From CAZAQV01 sp964487255 (lineage in GTDB: Bacteria > Myxococcota_A > Polyangia > Polyangiales > CAZAQV01): a stretch of 64,000 nt of DNA. The number at the start of each line of letters is the position of its first letter. Position 1 is the first letter of the stretch. Location: the NCBI GenBank assembly GCA_964487255.1, contig CAZAQV010000002.1:186001-250000 (forward strand), given 5' to 3'. Positions 16,109 to 24,545 of this stretch are shown piece after piece. The notes beneath the pieces were generated by a model, which had not been told where the DNA came from, did not search any database, and worked only from the letters and a program-made list of their open reading frames with translations. Both the position numbers and the translations under genes were made by a program.

Positions 16109-16195
16109 GGAGGAGTGGCCGAGTGGTCGAAGGCGGCGGATTTGAAATCCGTTGTGCTCTCACGAGTACCGGGGGTTCGAATCCCTCCTCCTCCG
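16109..16195 (+). tRNA. tRNA-Ser (anticodon TGA)
   Basis: An 87-nt class II tRNA. The 7-bp acceptor stem is GGAGGAG/CTCCTCC, the D arm contains GGCCGAGTGG, the anticodon loop is TTTGAAA with TGA, a long variable arm follows, and the T loop is TTCGAAT. The discriminator is G. CCA is not encoded (CTA follows). It reads UCN codons, mainly UCA. Confidence 0.95.
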
Positions 16196-16431
16196 CTAAG
16201 CCCGTCTTTGCAATCCTTCAGTGCCACGCACCAGATCGCCTGCTGCATGGCACCAGATCCAGACAAAAGAAAATCGGTGCATGGATGCCAGGAGCACGGG
16301 TAAGTTGGCGAAGGAACAACGCGCGCTCCCTCAAGAACTAAATCTGCGCCACTCAACAAGAAAATCGCGCATGGTTCTCAGTGGCACGTGTGCTGCATAG
16401 CGAGGTACACGTGTGTGGTAAAAACAATTGG

Positions 16432-17559
16432 ATGGGTCCAAGTGTGTTCTCGCGATCTGGACCTTTGATGTTAATGGCGGTTGTGAGCGCCTGCAGCGGA
16501 GACCTTGAAACGCCGGAGCAGCGGCTGATGGAAATCGACAGGGAGCTTTCGAGTATCACGGCATCACCGACAAGCGACTGTGTTGACATACAGTTGCTTT
16601 GCGAAGATGCCGTCGCCGTCTGCGCAGAGACGCAGAGTGCGCGTTGCGAGTCTTTGCTCTCGCGCTGCGATAAAGAGCTTTCCAAACGTTGCGGCGACCT
16701 CTCGGCGGATTCGGGCACCGAGGAGGACGCCATCGTCGCCGCCGGCGATGCTGCGACCGTCGACCCCCTATGGCGATCAAGCGGTACCACCTGGCAAAAC
16801 GCGGCACAAAGTGCAGTCGATGGGAAATTTGAGGCGACGTTCAATTTGCACGCCTTGACCAGCAACATGGATGGCGTCGTCGGTTTTGGGTCAGGCCCGG
16901 CTTCTACATTTGACGACCTCGCAGTGATTGTGCGGCTCAACGTCAATGGCCAGATCGATGTGCGGGACGGGACAAGCTACCGCGCAGACGCCTCTGTGTC
17001 GTACAAATCTGGCGACACCTTTATCGTTCGAATCACGGGCGATGTGCAAACGAAACGCTATAGCGTGGCGGTTGAAACACCCGCGAATGACACCGTTGTT
17101 GTAGCCGATAACTACTCTTTTCGTTCAGCACAGCTGACGGTTGCACAATTGAACAATGCGGCTATTTGGGCTGGATCGGGCGAGTTTGGAATCGACGGTC
17201 TTGAGCTTGCGCCCCTAACAACCGAAGAGGTGCTGCGTTCGAACGGTACCCTGTGGTCCAACACGAACCAGGTTGCCGTGGGAGGCAAGTTTAAGGCTGT
17301 GTTCAAGATGCGTGCGCTGAACAGTACCATGGATGGTTTAATGGGACTTTCCCCAGCGGCGGCAGCCACCTTCGATGATCTTGCGGCGATTGTGCGCTTC
17401 AATCATAGCGGACAGCTCGACGTTCGCGACGGCGCTAGTTATCGAGCGGATGCGACGGTGACCTATCAAGTCGGTGATACCTTTAACATCAGCATCGACG
17501 GGGCCCGACCCACCCGCACGGGTGCTTGCGACAAAGGCTTCAAGTCCGTTCGTCGTTAG
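16432..17559 (+). pseudogene. lipoprotein with two repeat domains, 3' truncated
   Basis: Start 16432 gives a lipoprotein signal ending in VVSAC. After a Cys-rich helical segment come two copies of a beta-rich domain of about 130 residues, each opening with LWRSSGTTW or LRSNGTLWSN and containing STFDDLAVIVRLNVNGQIDV or its counterpart. The second copy stops short: it matches the first only as far as GDTFNISIDGA (near 17500), where the first continues for about 50 residues. The remaining 19 residues are unrelated and read the antisense of the neighbouring lipoprotein. The gene is therefore truncated at a junction near GGGCCC (about 17500-17506). The domain resembles carbohydrate-binding jelly-rolls only vaguely; function unknown. 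Confidence 0.65.
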
Positions 17560-17979
17560 CGAGAAATGGGTGTCATCGGCGTTTGTGTTTGCGGCCGTGT
17601 TCAAGACAGCATTTACAAAAACGTCTTGTAGGCTAGAACGCGTCGCCGTGTAAGAATCTAGGCCGCTTTGGCTGCGCGATGAAAAAAAGAGGGTCAAACC
17701 ATCAGGTCGAAGATGGGGTTCGATGTCGTTTTCTTCCGTATTGAGTTCGATCGCCATCAGCGGCGCGGTCAATGAAAAACCTGGGCAGCGCCAAGCAGGA
17801 TCACAAGACACCGTGCTGTCCATGGCGCTGTCGGTTGCGCTGTCAGCACCGTCCGTCCCGCCGTCAGGCGCTATCCGTTGAAAATACACACGTCCACAGT
17901 TTTCGGTCGTCATCAGCGCAAAGCACAGCAGAACGAGCCGATAAACGACCCTGCTGTTGTGGGTTTGCCCAGCGAGCAT
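17338..17979 (-). pseudogene. PD40-type beta-propeller lipoprotein, 3' truncated
   Basis: The 5' part (17979 down to about 17500) encodes an export signal, a linker with DSATDSAMDST, and a PD40/TolB-like repeat (NDIEPHLRPDGLTLFFSSR, then DDTHFSLTTNGLEAFVASTR). Right after STRAGGSG the sequence changes into the antisense of the lipoprotein gene at 16432-17559 and the propeller ends. PD40 proteins normally carry several repeats, so this copy lacks most of its C-terminal part. Both genes break at the same point. Confidence 0.6.
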
Positions 17980-18078
17980 GCTGCGATCGATTCTAGCACT
18001 GTCTACACTGTATCCTGACTAAAAAACCTTCGATAGGTCGTTGGCAGCTGCAAAGGATTCCCATCATGGTGGTCTAAC

Positions 18079-18142
18079 GACGCAACTGTACCGTCAACTT
18101 CTGCCTCACAAGTTGACACTGGCGCTCCGTCCCCAAGTTGAC
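18079..18142. repeat. 57-bp repeat with alternative hairpins, copy 1
   Basis: The 57 bp at 18086-18142 match 20203-20259 except for one base; similarity extends a few bases upstream. It holds one GTCAACTT (18093-18100) and two AAGTTGAC (18110-18117 and 18135-18142), so the first can pair with either of the others. It lies 6 bp past the stop of the dioxygenase gene (minus strand). Confidence 0.85.
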
Positions 18143-18148
18143 ACCAAC

Positions 18149-18964
18149 TCAATCGAAGATGACGTTGCGCATGGAAATCGAGCCTAGGTCGAAACCTTCG
18201 TTTGCAAAACGAACGTGGTCGTGTTCGTCGGTGGCCCCGTAGGCATAGATGAGCGGCAGCCAGTGGTCCGGTGTCGGGTGCGCGATGCGCCCGTCGTCAC
18301 CGTCGGTTGCCGCGGAAAGCAGTGCCTTTGTGTCGCGCTGCGCCAGGACTTTCGTGACCTTGTCATCAAAACGAACGGCCCACTCCGGCGTATCCGCATT
18401 CGTGGATTGCATGCGGCTAAATGCGTCACGCAGATTATGCGTGATGTTGCCGCTGCCGAGAATGAGCACGCCTTGCGCGCGCAGTGCCGCAAGCGACCGC
18501 CCAAGCTCGAAGTGGCGGCGCACGTCTAGGTTGCGGTTGATGCTGAGTTGGATGACGGGCACATCGGCTTCAGGATACATCCACTTCAGAACGCTCCACG
18601 TGCCGTGGTCGAGGCCCCAGTCGGTGCGTAGCGAGACCTTCTCTTCGCCGAGCATCGTACGCACGCGCTTGGCAAGGTCGACCTGCCCTGGAGCGGAATA
18701 TTCGATCTCGTAGAGCGCGCGCGGAAAGCCACCAAAGTCATGAATGGTTCGCGGCTGCTCCTCACCGGTCAGATACGTGCCGCTGACAAACCAGTGCGCG
18801 GAGATGGCGAGGATCGCTTTAGGCCGCGGCACCTCGTCAGCGAGCGAGCCAAAGCCTCGGCTCCAGCGGTTGTCCTCGATGAGATTCATGGGTGAGCCGT
18901 GGCCGACGAAAAGCACCGGCATGCGTCCTGTGTCGTTTGCTTTTTGTCTACCCTGTTCGCTCAT
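18149..18964 (-). CDS. 4,5-DOPA-type extradiol dioxygenase (YgiD family)
   Basis: A 271-aa LigB-superfamily enzyme of the YgiD/DODA group, which opens catechol rings with a metal centre. The metal-binding histidines fit the family: His22 in FVGHGSPMN, His57 in ISAHWF, His about 176 in GSGNITHNL, and the His of TPDHWLPL near 233. DWGLDHGTWSVLKWMYP is the conserved active-site loop. Length is normal. An internal Met at 15 is an alternative start, but the longer N terminus is usual. The natural substrate is unknown. It stands alone on its strand with the 57-bp repeat after its stop. Confidence 0.9.
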   Translation of the reverse strand: MSEQGRQKANDTGRMPVLFVGHGSPMNLIEDNRWSRGFGSLADEVPRPKAILAISAHWFVSGTYLTGEEQPRTIHDFGGFPRALYEIEYSAPGQVDLAKRVRTMLGEEKVSLRTDWGLDHGTWSVLKWMYPEADVPVIQLSINRNLDVRRHFELGRSLAALRAQGVLILGSGNITHNLRDAFSRMQSTNADTPEWAVRFDDKVTKVLAQRDTKALLSAATDGDDGRIAHPTPDHWLPLIYAYGATDEHDHVRFANEGFDLGSISMRNVIFD

Positions 18965-19012
18965 GACATTCTCCTAATTTCCCTTGTGAGCGATACGCTC
19001 GTTTTTCTGACG

Positions 19013-20134
19013 CTACGCGTATTGTTCCGGGCTGTCGTTCATCCTGCCGATGATCGCGACTTCGACCATCTTGATGCACAGCGCGCGGAGCTTTTCCGGG
19101 TCTTCAACGCTTGGAACCTCAGGACCGCGATGGATCTGAAAAGTAAACAAGTCGGAACCAACGACTCCGGCAAATAGTTCCGAAATCGCACCAAACTCTG
19201 GCGTCAACCCCGCTGGGTTATACAGCCGCACTGCGCGAAAGCCCCATCCTGCGATATCTAGCTTCTCGTCAGCGACCGATTCGGCTCGATACATCGGAAC
19301 CAACTGTTCGAAATAGGCATCATGGTTTTCTTGGGTTCCACCGTTTTCCACGACGAGCACATCGAAGGTCATATTTTGTGCTGGGATAGTAGAGAGTTGG
19401 GCCTTCGGTGACTCGCCATGCGCCTTCCATTCGGGCCAGAACTCGGGCATGACGAAACTGTAGTTTCCAACCTTTGCCACGTTCTCATCGTGCTCTTTCT
19501 GACGCCGGGCTGGAGCGGGTGATCCGGTCTGATCCCTAAGCCTGAGGAGGATGTGTTTGGCAACAGCCTTGAGCGTATCGAGAACGCCGTCAGGCTTCTT
19601 CGGAGCCTTTCCAGCCACTGCGTCCGCGAAAGAAAGCGTGCACCCACTAATATAGACGCCTTGTTCAGCGATTTGAGCAGCGCTCACGAGCGAGGGCGGT
19701 GCTTTCTTTTTTCTCCAGCCGGAGGATCGGTAGTGAAGGATCACGGGAACATCACCGTATCCGCGATCCAACAACGATGAACGCATTTTCTGCGCGAACG
19801 AAACGGTATCCGCTTCTGCCTCATTGCTGGACGCACAAAAAACGATACCGTCGACGCCCTTGAGAAGAACGTACGCGTCACACTCGGGTAGCTCACCTGA
19901 GAAACCGTAGATTTGCAACCGAACTTGCAGCCCCTTGATGGTCATCCCTCGCGGCCCGAGTGCGAAGTAGCTGACCGCCCCCGCATCCGAAGAGAGCTCT
20001 TGCAGCGCTTCGCGATGGTCTGCCGTGGTCAGAGAGGCGATGGTGTGAACCAAGTCCCGGGCTCCTGAATGCGCCGTGCCTATGCAAACGACCTTGAGAA
20101 ATAGCTCTTTCGTTTTGGGGTTCACAAACGACAT
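19013..20134 (-). CDS. degenerate MglA-like GTPase with C-terminal extension
   Basis: Start ATG 20134 begins MSFVNPKTKELFLKVVCIG (373 aa), matching how MglA-family proteins open; the frame runs further upstream without a motif. Residues 14-190 follow the small-GTPase fold of MglA (VVCIGTAHSGARDLVHTI, LKGVDGIVFCASS). The P-loop GTAHSGAR lacks the essential Lys and Ser/Thr, and IYGFSGE replaces the usual DxxG-like switch. It probably does not hydrolyse GTP. A region of about 170 residues of unknown family follows (starting near VGNYSFVMPEFWPEW). MglA controls polarity and motility in myxobacteria; this relative may be a scaffold or regulator. Confidence 0.7.
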   Translation of the reverse strand: MSFVNPKTKELFLKVVCIGTAHSGARDLVHTIASLTTADHREALQELSSDAGAVSYFALGPRGMTIKGLQVRLQIYGFSGELPECDAYVLLKGVDGIVFCASSNEAEADTVSFAQKMRSSLLDRGYGDVPVILHYRSSGWRKKKAPPSLVSAAQIAEQGVYISGCTLSFADAVAGKAPKKPDGVLDTLKAVAKHILLRLRDQTGSPAPARRQKEHDENVAKVGNYSFVMPEFWPEWKAHGESPKAQLSTIPAQNMTFDVLVVENGGTQENHDAYFEQLVPMYRAESVADEKLDIAGWGFRAVRLYNPAGLTPEFGAISELFAGVVGSDLFTFQIHRGPEVPSVEDPEKLRALCIKMVEVAIIGRMNDSPEQYA

Positions 20135-20195
20135 CACGCATTTTTTGTCATTGCGCGCTCCCCTCCGCAATGCGGCAGACAACAGTAAACTTAGG

Positions 20196-20259
20196 GACGC
20201 GGCTGTACCGTCAACTTCTGCCTCACAAGTTGACACTGGGGCTCCGTCCCCAAGTTGAC
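20196..20259. repeat. 57-bp repeat with alternative hairpins, copy 2
   Basis: Same repeat as at 18079-18142, same orientation, one mismatch in 57 bp. This copy also has TGGGG-CTCCGT-CCCCA intact between the two AAGTTGAC copies. It lies between the divergent starts of the MglA-like gene (20134) and catalase (20411), so it could affect either promoter. Confidence 0.85.
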
Positions 20260-20410
20260 GCTGACCGTTGGTGCAGATTGCCACAGCGCTCCCGTTCTGC
20301 CCCAAATGGCGTCGTGGTTGCCGCACGATGTCCCCTGAATCATAGCGTCTGAAAGCCATTGCGATGGAACACGGTTTGCATGGCTCGGCAAGACGACTGC
20401 GAGGAGAACG

Positions 20411-21856
20411 ATGAGCGACAGCAAGAAGCCAACCACAACCGACGCGGGCATCCCCGTCCACAGCGATGAACACTCTCTCACGGTAGGCGCAGATGGGCCC
20501 ATTGTGCTCCACGACCACTACCTCATCGAACAGATGGCAAACTTCAACCGCGAGCGCATCGCGGAACGACAGCCTCACGCGAAGGGCTCCGGCGCATTCG
20601 GCGCGTTCGAAGTCACCAAAGATGTCAGCGCGTTTACCCGCGCCGCAGTGTTTCAACCGGGCACCAAAACCGAGACCTTGGTTCGCTTTTCGACCGTCGC
20701 CGGCGAACGAGGCAGCCCCGATACGTGGCGCGACCCGCGCGGCTTTAGCATCAAGTTCTACACCACCGAAGGCAACTACGACATGGTCGGCAACAATACG
20801 CCGGTCTTCTTTATCCGCGACCCGCTCAAGTTTCAGCATTTCATTCGTTCGCAAAAGCGACGCGCGGACAACGGCCTGCGCGACCATGACATGCAGTGGG
20901 ATTTTTGGACGCTCTCGCCGGAGTCAGCCCACCAGGTCGCTTGGCTGATGGGCGACCGCGGTATTCCCAAGACGTGGCGAAACATGGACGGCTTCTCCAG
21001 CCATACCTACCTTTGGGCCAATAGCGGCGGCGAGCGCTTTTGGATCAAGTATCACTTCAAAACCGACCAGGGCATCGAATGCCTCACCCAAGACGAAGCC
21101 GTGCGCATCGCCGGTGAAGACGCCGACTATCATCGACGCGACCTCTTCGATTCCATCGAAAAGGACCAGCACCCAAGTTGGACCCTCAAAGTTCAGATTA
21201 TGCCCTTCGAAGAGGCGCAAGACTATCGGTTCAATCCCTTCGATCTGACCAAGGTGTGGCCTTACGAGGACTATCCGCTTCAAGAAGTCGGCCGTCTCGT
21301 GCTCAACCGAAACCCGACGGACTTTCATACGGAGATCGAGCAGGCCGCGTTTGAGCCGAACAACCTCGTGCCCGGTGTTGGCCCTAGCCCAGACAAGATG
21401 CTGCTCGGGCGCCTCTTCGCGTATGCGGACGCACACCGCGCGCGCCTAGGGGTCAACTACAAGCAAATCCCCGTCAATGCGCCCCAATGTCCGGTCCACA
21501 GCTATAGCAAAGACGGCGCCATGCGCGTGCAAAACGTTACCGACCCTGTCTATCACCCCAACTCCAAAGGTGGCCCGTCCGCGGCCGCCAACGACCTCCC
21601 CTTCTATGAGAAGTGGAGCGCCAGCGGTGAGTTCATGCGCGCCGCCTACACAAAGCGACGCGACGACGACGATTTCGTTCAGGCTCATGCCTTGGTTCGC
21701 AAGGTCATGGACGACGAGGCGCGCGAGCGACTGGTCTCGACGGTCACCGGTCATCTCAAACAGGGCGTGAGCAAGCCGGTTTTGGCACGCGCCTTTGACT
21801 ACTGGAAAAAAATCGACAAAGAAGTCGGCACCCGGATCGCCAACAACTTCGAATAA
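20411..21856 (+). CDS. katA: haem catalase
   Basis: A 481-aa clade-type small-subunit catalase that converts hydrogen peroxide to water and oxygen in the cytoplasm. Family landmarks are all present: active-site His in ERQPHAKGSGAFG, the VRFSTVAGERGSPDTWRDPR block, Asn in MVGNNTPVFFIRDP, and the haem-ligand Tyr in RLFAYADAHRARLG. Length is normal and no residue is missing. It is preceded by 150 bp that include the 57-bp repeat. It is convergent with a small membrane-anchored protein gene. An OxyR gene lies 28 kb away and could regulate it, but no clear OxyR site was seen here. Confidence 0.95.
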   Translation: MSDSKKPTTTDAGIPVHSDEHSLTVGADGPIVLHDHYLIEQMANFNRERIAERQPHAKGSGAFGAFEVTKDVSAFTRAAVFQPGTKTETLVRFSTVAGERGSPDTWRDPRGFSIKFYTTEGNYDMVGNNTPVFFIRDPLKFQHFIRSQKRRADNGLRDHDMQWDFWTLSPESAHQVAWLMGDRGIPKTWRNMDGFSSHTYLWANSGGERFWIKYHFKTDQGIECLTQDEAVRIAGEDADYHRRDLFDSIEKDQHPSWTLKVQIMPFEEAQDYRFNPFDLTKVWPYEDYPLQEVGRLVLNRNPTDFHTEIEQAAFEPNNLVPGVGPSPDKMLLGRLFAYADAHRARLGVNYKQIPVNAPQCPVHSYSKDGAMRVQNVTDPVYHPNSKGGPSAAANDLPFYEKWSASGEFMRAAYTKRRDDDDFVQAHALVRKVMDDEARERLVSTVTGHLKQGVSKPVLARAFDYWKKIDKEVGTRIANNFE

Positions 21857-21875
21857 CCGTACCGCACCAAGATGT

Positions 21876-22334
21876 TCAATCGGCCCAGGGGTCGGCGATC
21901 TCTTGTTTGCGCCGCACGTCCTTGCGGACAAGCGCCCTGCGTGCAGGCTTTTCCTGTTTTCTTGGGCCACGCAGATCGGCGTCCGAAATATCCATCAACT
22001 GGCCACCTATCGCGAAGTCGCGCAAGAACACCTGTTCGCGCGCGCGCTGACGCACCATACTGCGACGCTGCCGTCGTTTCGTCGCTGCAAAATCATCTCT
22101 GATTTCATTGCGGCGCGAGTCGGGCTTGAGCTCGATGACGTCGGGTGGCATTTGCCCCCACGGCTCGGCGCTTGCGAGATGTTCATGTGACTCGGCGGGC
22201 GTACTGGCCTGGGCACACTCAGGATCGTGCTCGCAGTCGCAGGTCAGCGCTGAAACGAGTAGCCCCAACCCAATACTGGTCAGAACCGTGCTGACCACCA
22301 GCGCAGCGGTCAGTTGTTTCGATTGGGTAAACAC
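21876..22334 (-). CDS. membrane-anchored hypothetical protein
   Basis: A 152-aa protein with one N-terminal membrane helix (LTAALVVSTVLTSIGLGLLVSAL, residues 8-30). The rest is charged, with four acidic/Cys residues (TCDCEHDPEC) just after the helix and a very Arg/Lys-rich second half (RRQRRSMVRQRAREQ). The start is GTG at 22334. No family was recognised. It is convergent with catalase, 20 bp apart. Confidence 0.55.
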   Translation of the reverse strand: MFTQSKQLTAALVVSTVLTSIGLGLLVSALTCDCEHDPECAQASTPAESHEHLASAEPWGQMPPDVIELKPDSRRNEIRDDFAATKRRQRRSMVRQRAREQVFLRDFAIGGQLMDISDADLRGPRKQEKPARRALVRKDVRRKQEIADPWAD

Positions 22335-22415
22335 GCCCTAAAAGTTTAGCACAAGCTGCCGTAGCAGGCCCAAGTACGGTTGTGCCCGGCCCAAACTCAG
22401 GGTAAGCCGAGGCGC

Positions 22416-23324
22416 ATGAGCGAACAGGTTGAAAAGATCCTATCCCACTATGCAGGCGAAAACCCCGGCGTGGTCGGCAATATGCGCCGCATGCTCCAGA
22501 CCGGCACCTTGGCTGGCACGGGCAAGATGGTGATTCTGCCGGTCGACCAGGGCTTCGAGCACGGCCCAGCGCGCAGCTTCCAGCCCAACCCCGAAGGGTA
22601 CGACCCGCGCTACCACGCGCAGCTTGCGGTCGAATCGGGCTGCAACGCGTACGCGGCGCCGCTCGGCTTCATCGAGTCGATCGCACACGAGTACGCGGGC
22701 ACACTCCCGCTCATCCTCAAGGTCAACAATAGCGATTCGCTGGGTGGTCCCGACCAACCCTGCTCTGCTCAAACCTCCGCGGTCGAGGACGCGCTGCGGC
22801 TCGGCTGCTCGGCGATCGGCTTCACGATCTATCCGGGTAGCGGCCTTCGCAACGAGATGTACCAAAACATTCGCGAACTCATCGCGGACGCACGCGCCGC
22901 GGGCCTGCCGACGATCCTCTGGTCGTATGCGCGTGGCGCAAACCTCTCGAAGAAGGGCGAGACAGCAATCGATGTCATCGCGTACGCTGCGCAGATCGCC
23001 TGCCAGCTCGGCGCGCACATCGTCAAGGTCAAGCCACCGACCGAACACATCGAACAAAAAGAGGCGAAGCCCTACTACGAGAGCATCCCTGTTGCGACAC
23101 TCGAAGAGCGTATTCGCCACGTCGTGCAGTCGTGCTTCAACGGCAAGCGCATCGTCATCTTCAGCGGCGGCGCCTCGAAGGGTCGCGACGAAGTGCTCGA
23201 CGAGATCAAAGCCATTCACAAAGGTGGCGGCTTCGGCTCCATCTGCGGCCGCAACGCCTTTCAGCGCGCACCTGAAGAAGGCAAAAAGCTCCTTCAGGAC
23301 ATCATGGCCATCTACAAAGCCTGA
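22416..23324 (+). CDS. class I fructose-bisphosphate aldolase (DhnA type)
   Basis: A 302-aa DeoC/FbaB-type class I aldolase that cleaves or forms fructose 1,6-bisphosphate in glycolysis and gluconeogenesis. Landmarks: ILPVDQGFEHGP (about residue 37), LKVNNSDSLGG, GFTIYPGS, the Schiff-base Lys in HIVKVKPPTEH (about residue 212), and the phosphate loop IFSGGASKGRDEV. Start is ATG 22416 (MSEQVEKIL), although the frame opens 12 codons earlier. It is monocistronic. Confidence 0.9.
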   Translation: MSEQVEKILSHYAGENPGVVGNMRRMLQTGTLAGTGKMVILPVDQGFEHGPARSFQPNPEGYDPRYHAQLAVESGCNAYAAPLGFIESIAHEYAGTLPLILKVNNSDSLGGPDQPCSAQTSAVEDALRLGCSAIGFTIYPGSGLRNEMYQNIRELIADARAAGLPTILWSYARGANLSKKGETAIDVIAYAAQIACQLGAHIVKVKPPTEHIEQKEAKPYYESIPVATLEERIRHVVQSCFNGKRIVIFSGGASKGRDEVLDEIKAIHKGGGFGSICGRNAFQRAPEEGKKLLQDIMAIYKA

Positions 23325-23371
23325 CCTGACAGAAGTGGACAGTGTCAACCGCGGACAGCTCTCCATTGTCA

Positions 23372-24445
23372 CTAAAGGCTGTCGGTGCCGAGGCACTGGC
23401 CCTGCTTGAGCGTCACATCACTGCAATCGACGAGTTGGTAGCTATCCTTTCCGTTGATGGGCGAGCGAACGCGCGCGCAGGAGTAGCCTACTGGGAAATC
23501 TTGTAACCAGGCGTAGCTCTCACGGTCCTGGTCGCCAAGACCGAGCTCGATCGCTCCATAGCGGTACAAGATGCGGTACTCGCAGCTTCCCGCGAAAGAC
23601 GCAGAGTTGTTATCGGCGACCGCCTGTTCAAGGGCAGCCCGGTTCTCGTCGGAGATCTCGTCTGGCGGAAGGCGATGTAAGTCGTAGACTGCAGGGTCCA
23701 TCACAACCAGCGTCGCGATCGAAAACGAACCATAGGGTGTGTCCCGACCGATCGCATTCGGCACACTGACAAGGGCGACGGAGAAAGCACCACCGCGCGC
23801 CTCAAAGAGTTCGCCCCGAAAACGATTGAAGTCAGGGCTACTCATCCAAGCCACGATACCGTTGCCATCAACTTCGGACGCTCCACTCAACTCGAAGAGT
23901 TCAACGCAAACGCCAATACCTTGCTGACACGCATCGCAGCCGCCGTAATCGCAAACACGTAGGGAGGCCTTCACGCAGCTCTTACCGTCATCGCAGGTAC
24001 CGTCAGGGCAAGGTGTCAGACACTCGCCCGTTTCGTGCACCTGGTAGATGTCTTTTACGTCGCTTTCACAGCGAGGATAGAAGGGCTGATCAGGCGCTTC
24101 ACAGTTGCGGACGATGTCGATCTCACTCGAGGGACGAAAGCTAAGCTGCTCGCATGACTCGGCACCCGCTTCTTCACAAAGGCCTAACGGCAGGTCAACG
24201 TTGCGTGTGCTCACCGGCGCACAGACCACTGCAGAAGCGCCGAGGAAGCGATCGGGGGTCGCATCAGGACACTCTTCAGACTCCGGCACGATGCAATAAG
24301 ACTTGCCCTCGATCACGCGCGCATTGGCGGCGTCACAAATCAGTGCTTTGGTCACGCCTTCCGTGGAGGTGCTGCCGTCGGAACATGCCGAGAACGCACC
24401 CACGACGATGACGAAGAGGGAAGTTCTTCTCGTGAAGCTGGCCAT
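23372..24445 (-). CDS. Cys-rich lipoprotein, paralogue 1
   Basis: A 357-aa lipoprotein (signal MASFTRRTSLFVIVVGAFSAC). The N-terminal 160 residues hold spaced Cys with the pattern SYCIVPESEECPDATPDRF, VVCAPVST and ECLTPCPDGTCDDGKSCV. They align with the first half of the neighbouring lipoprotein at 24546-25427. The C-terminal half differs, is poor in Cys and looks globular (GGAFSVALVSVPNAIGRD). It lies downstream of its paralogue on the same strand, with a perfect hairpin (24500-24516) between them. Function unknown. Confidence 0.8.
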   Translation of the reverse strand: MASFTRRTSLFVIVVGAFSACSDGSTSTEGVTKALICDAANARVIEGKSYCIVPESEECPDATPDRFLGASAVVCAPVSTRNVDLPLGLCEEAGAESCEQLSFRPSSEIDIVRNCEAPDQPFYPRCESDVKDIYQVHETGECLTPCPDGTCDDGKSCVKASLRVCDYGGCDACQQGIGVCVELFELSGASEVDGNGIVAWMSSPDFNRFRGELFEARGGAFSVALVSVPNAIGRDTPYGSFSIATLVVMDPAVYDLHRLPPDEISDENRAALEQAVADNNSASFAGSCEYRILYRYGAIELGLGDQDRESYAWLQDFPVGYSCARVRSPINGKDSYQLVDCSDVTLKQGQCLGTDSL

Positions 24446-24499
24446 CTACACAACATGCGCGAGCGGCCCTCCGTGCGCAAACGAAGGGCCATAGATCAT

Positions 24500-24516
24500 C
24501 GCTACACGCTGTAGCG
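24500..24516 (-). terminator. perfect hairpin between lipoprotein paralogues
   Basis: CGCTACA-CGC-TGTAGCG has 7-bp perfect arms and a 3-nt loop. It lies 30 bp past the stop of the upstream gene (24546, minus strand) and could end or stabilise its transcript. No clear U-tract follows. Confidence 0.4.
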
Positions 24517-24545
24517 CCTACTTATCGGCGTGGAACGTCTCGCGC

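Noticed and set aside
22440..23396. 318-codon minus-strand ORF opposite the aldolase gene
   Set aside because: Antisense shadow of a clear class I aldolase; Arg/Val-rich with no recognisable domain.
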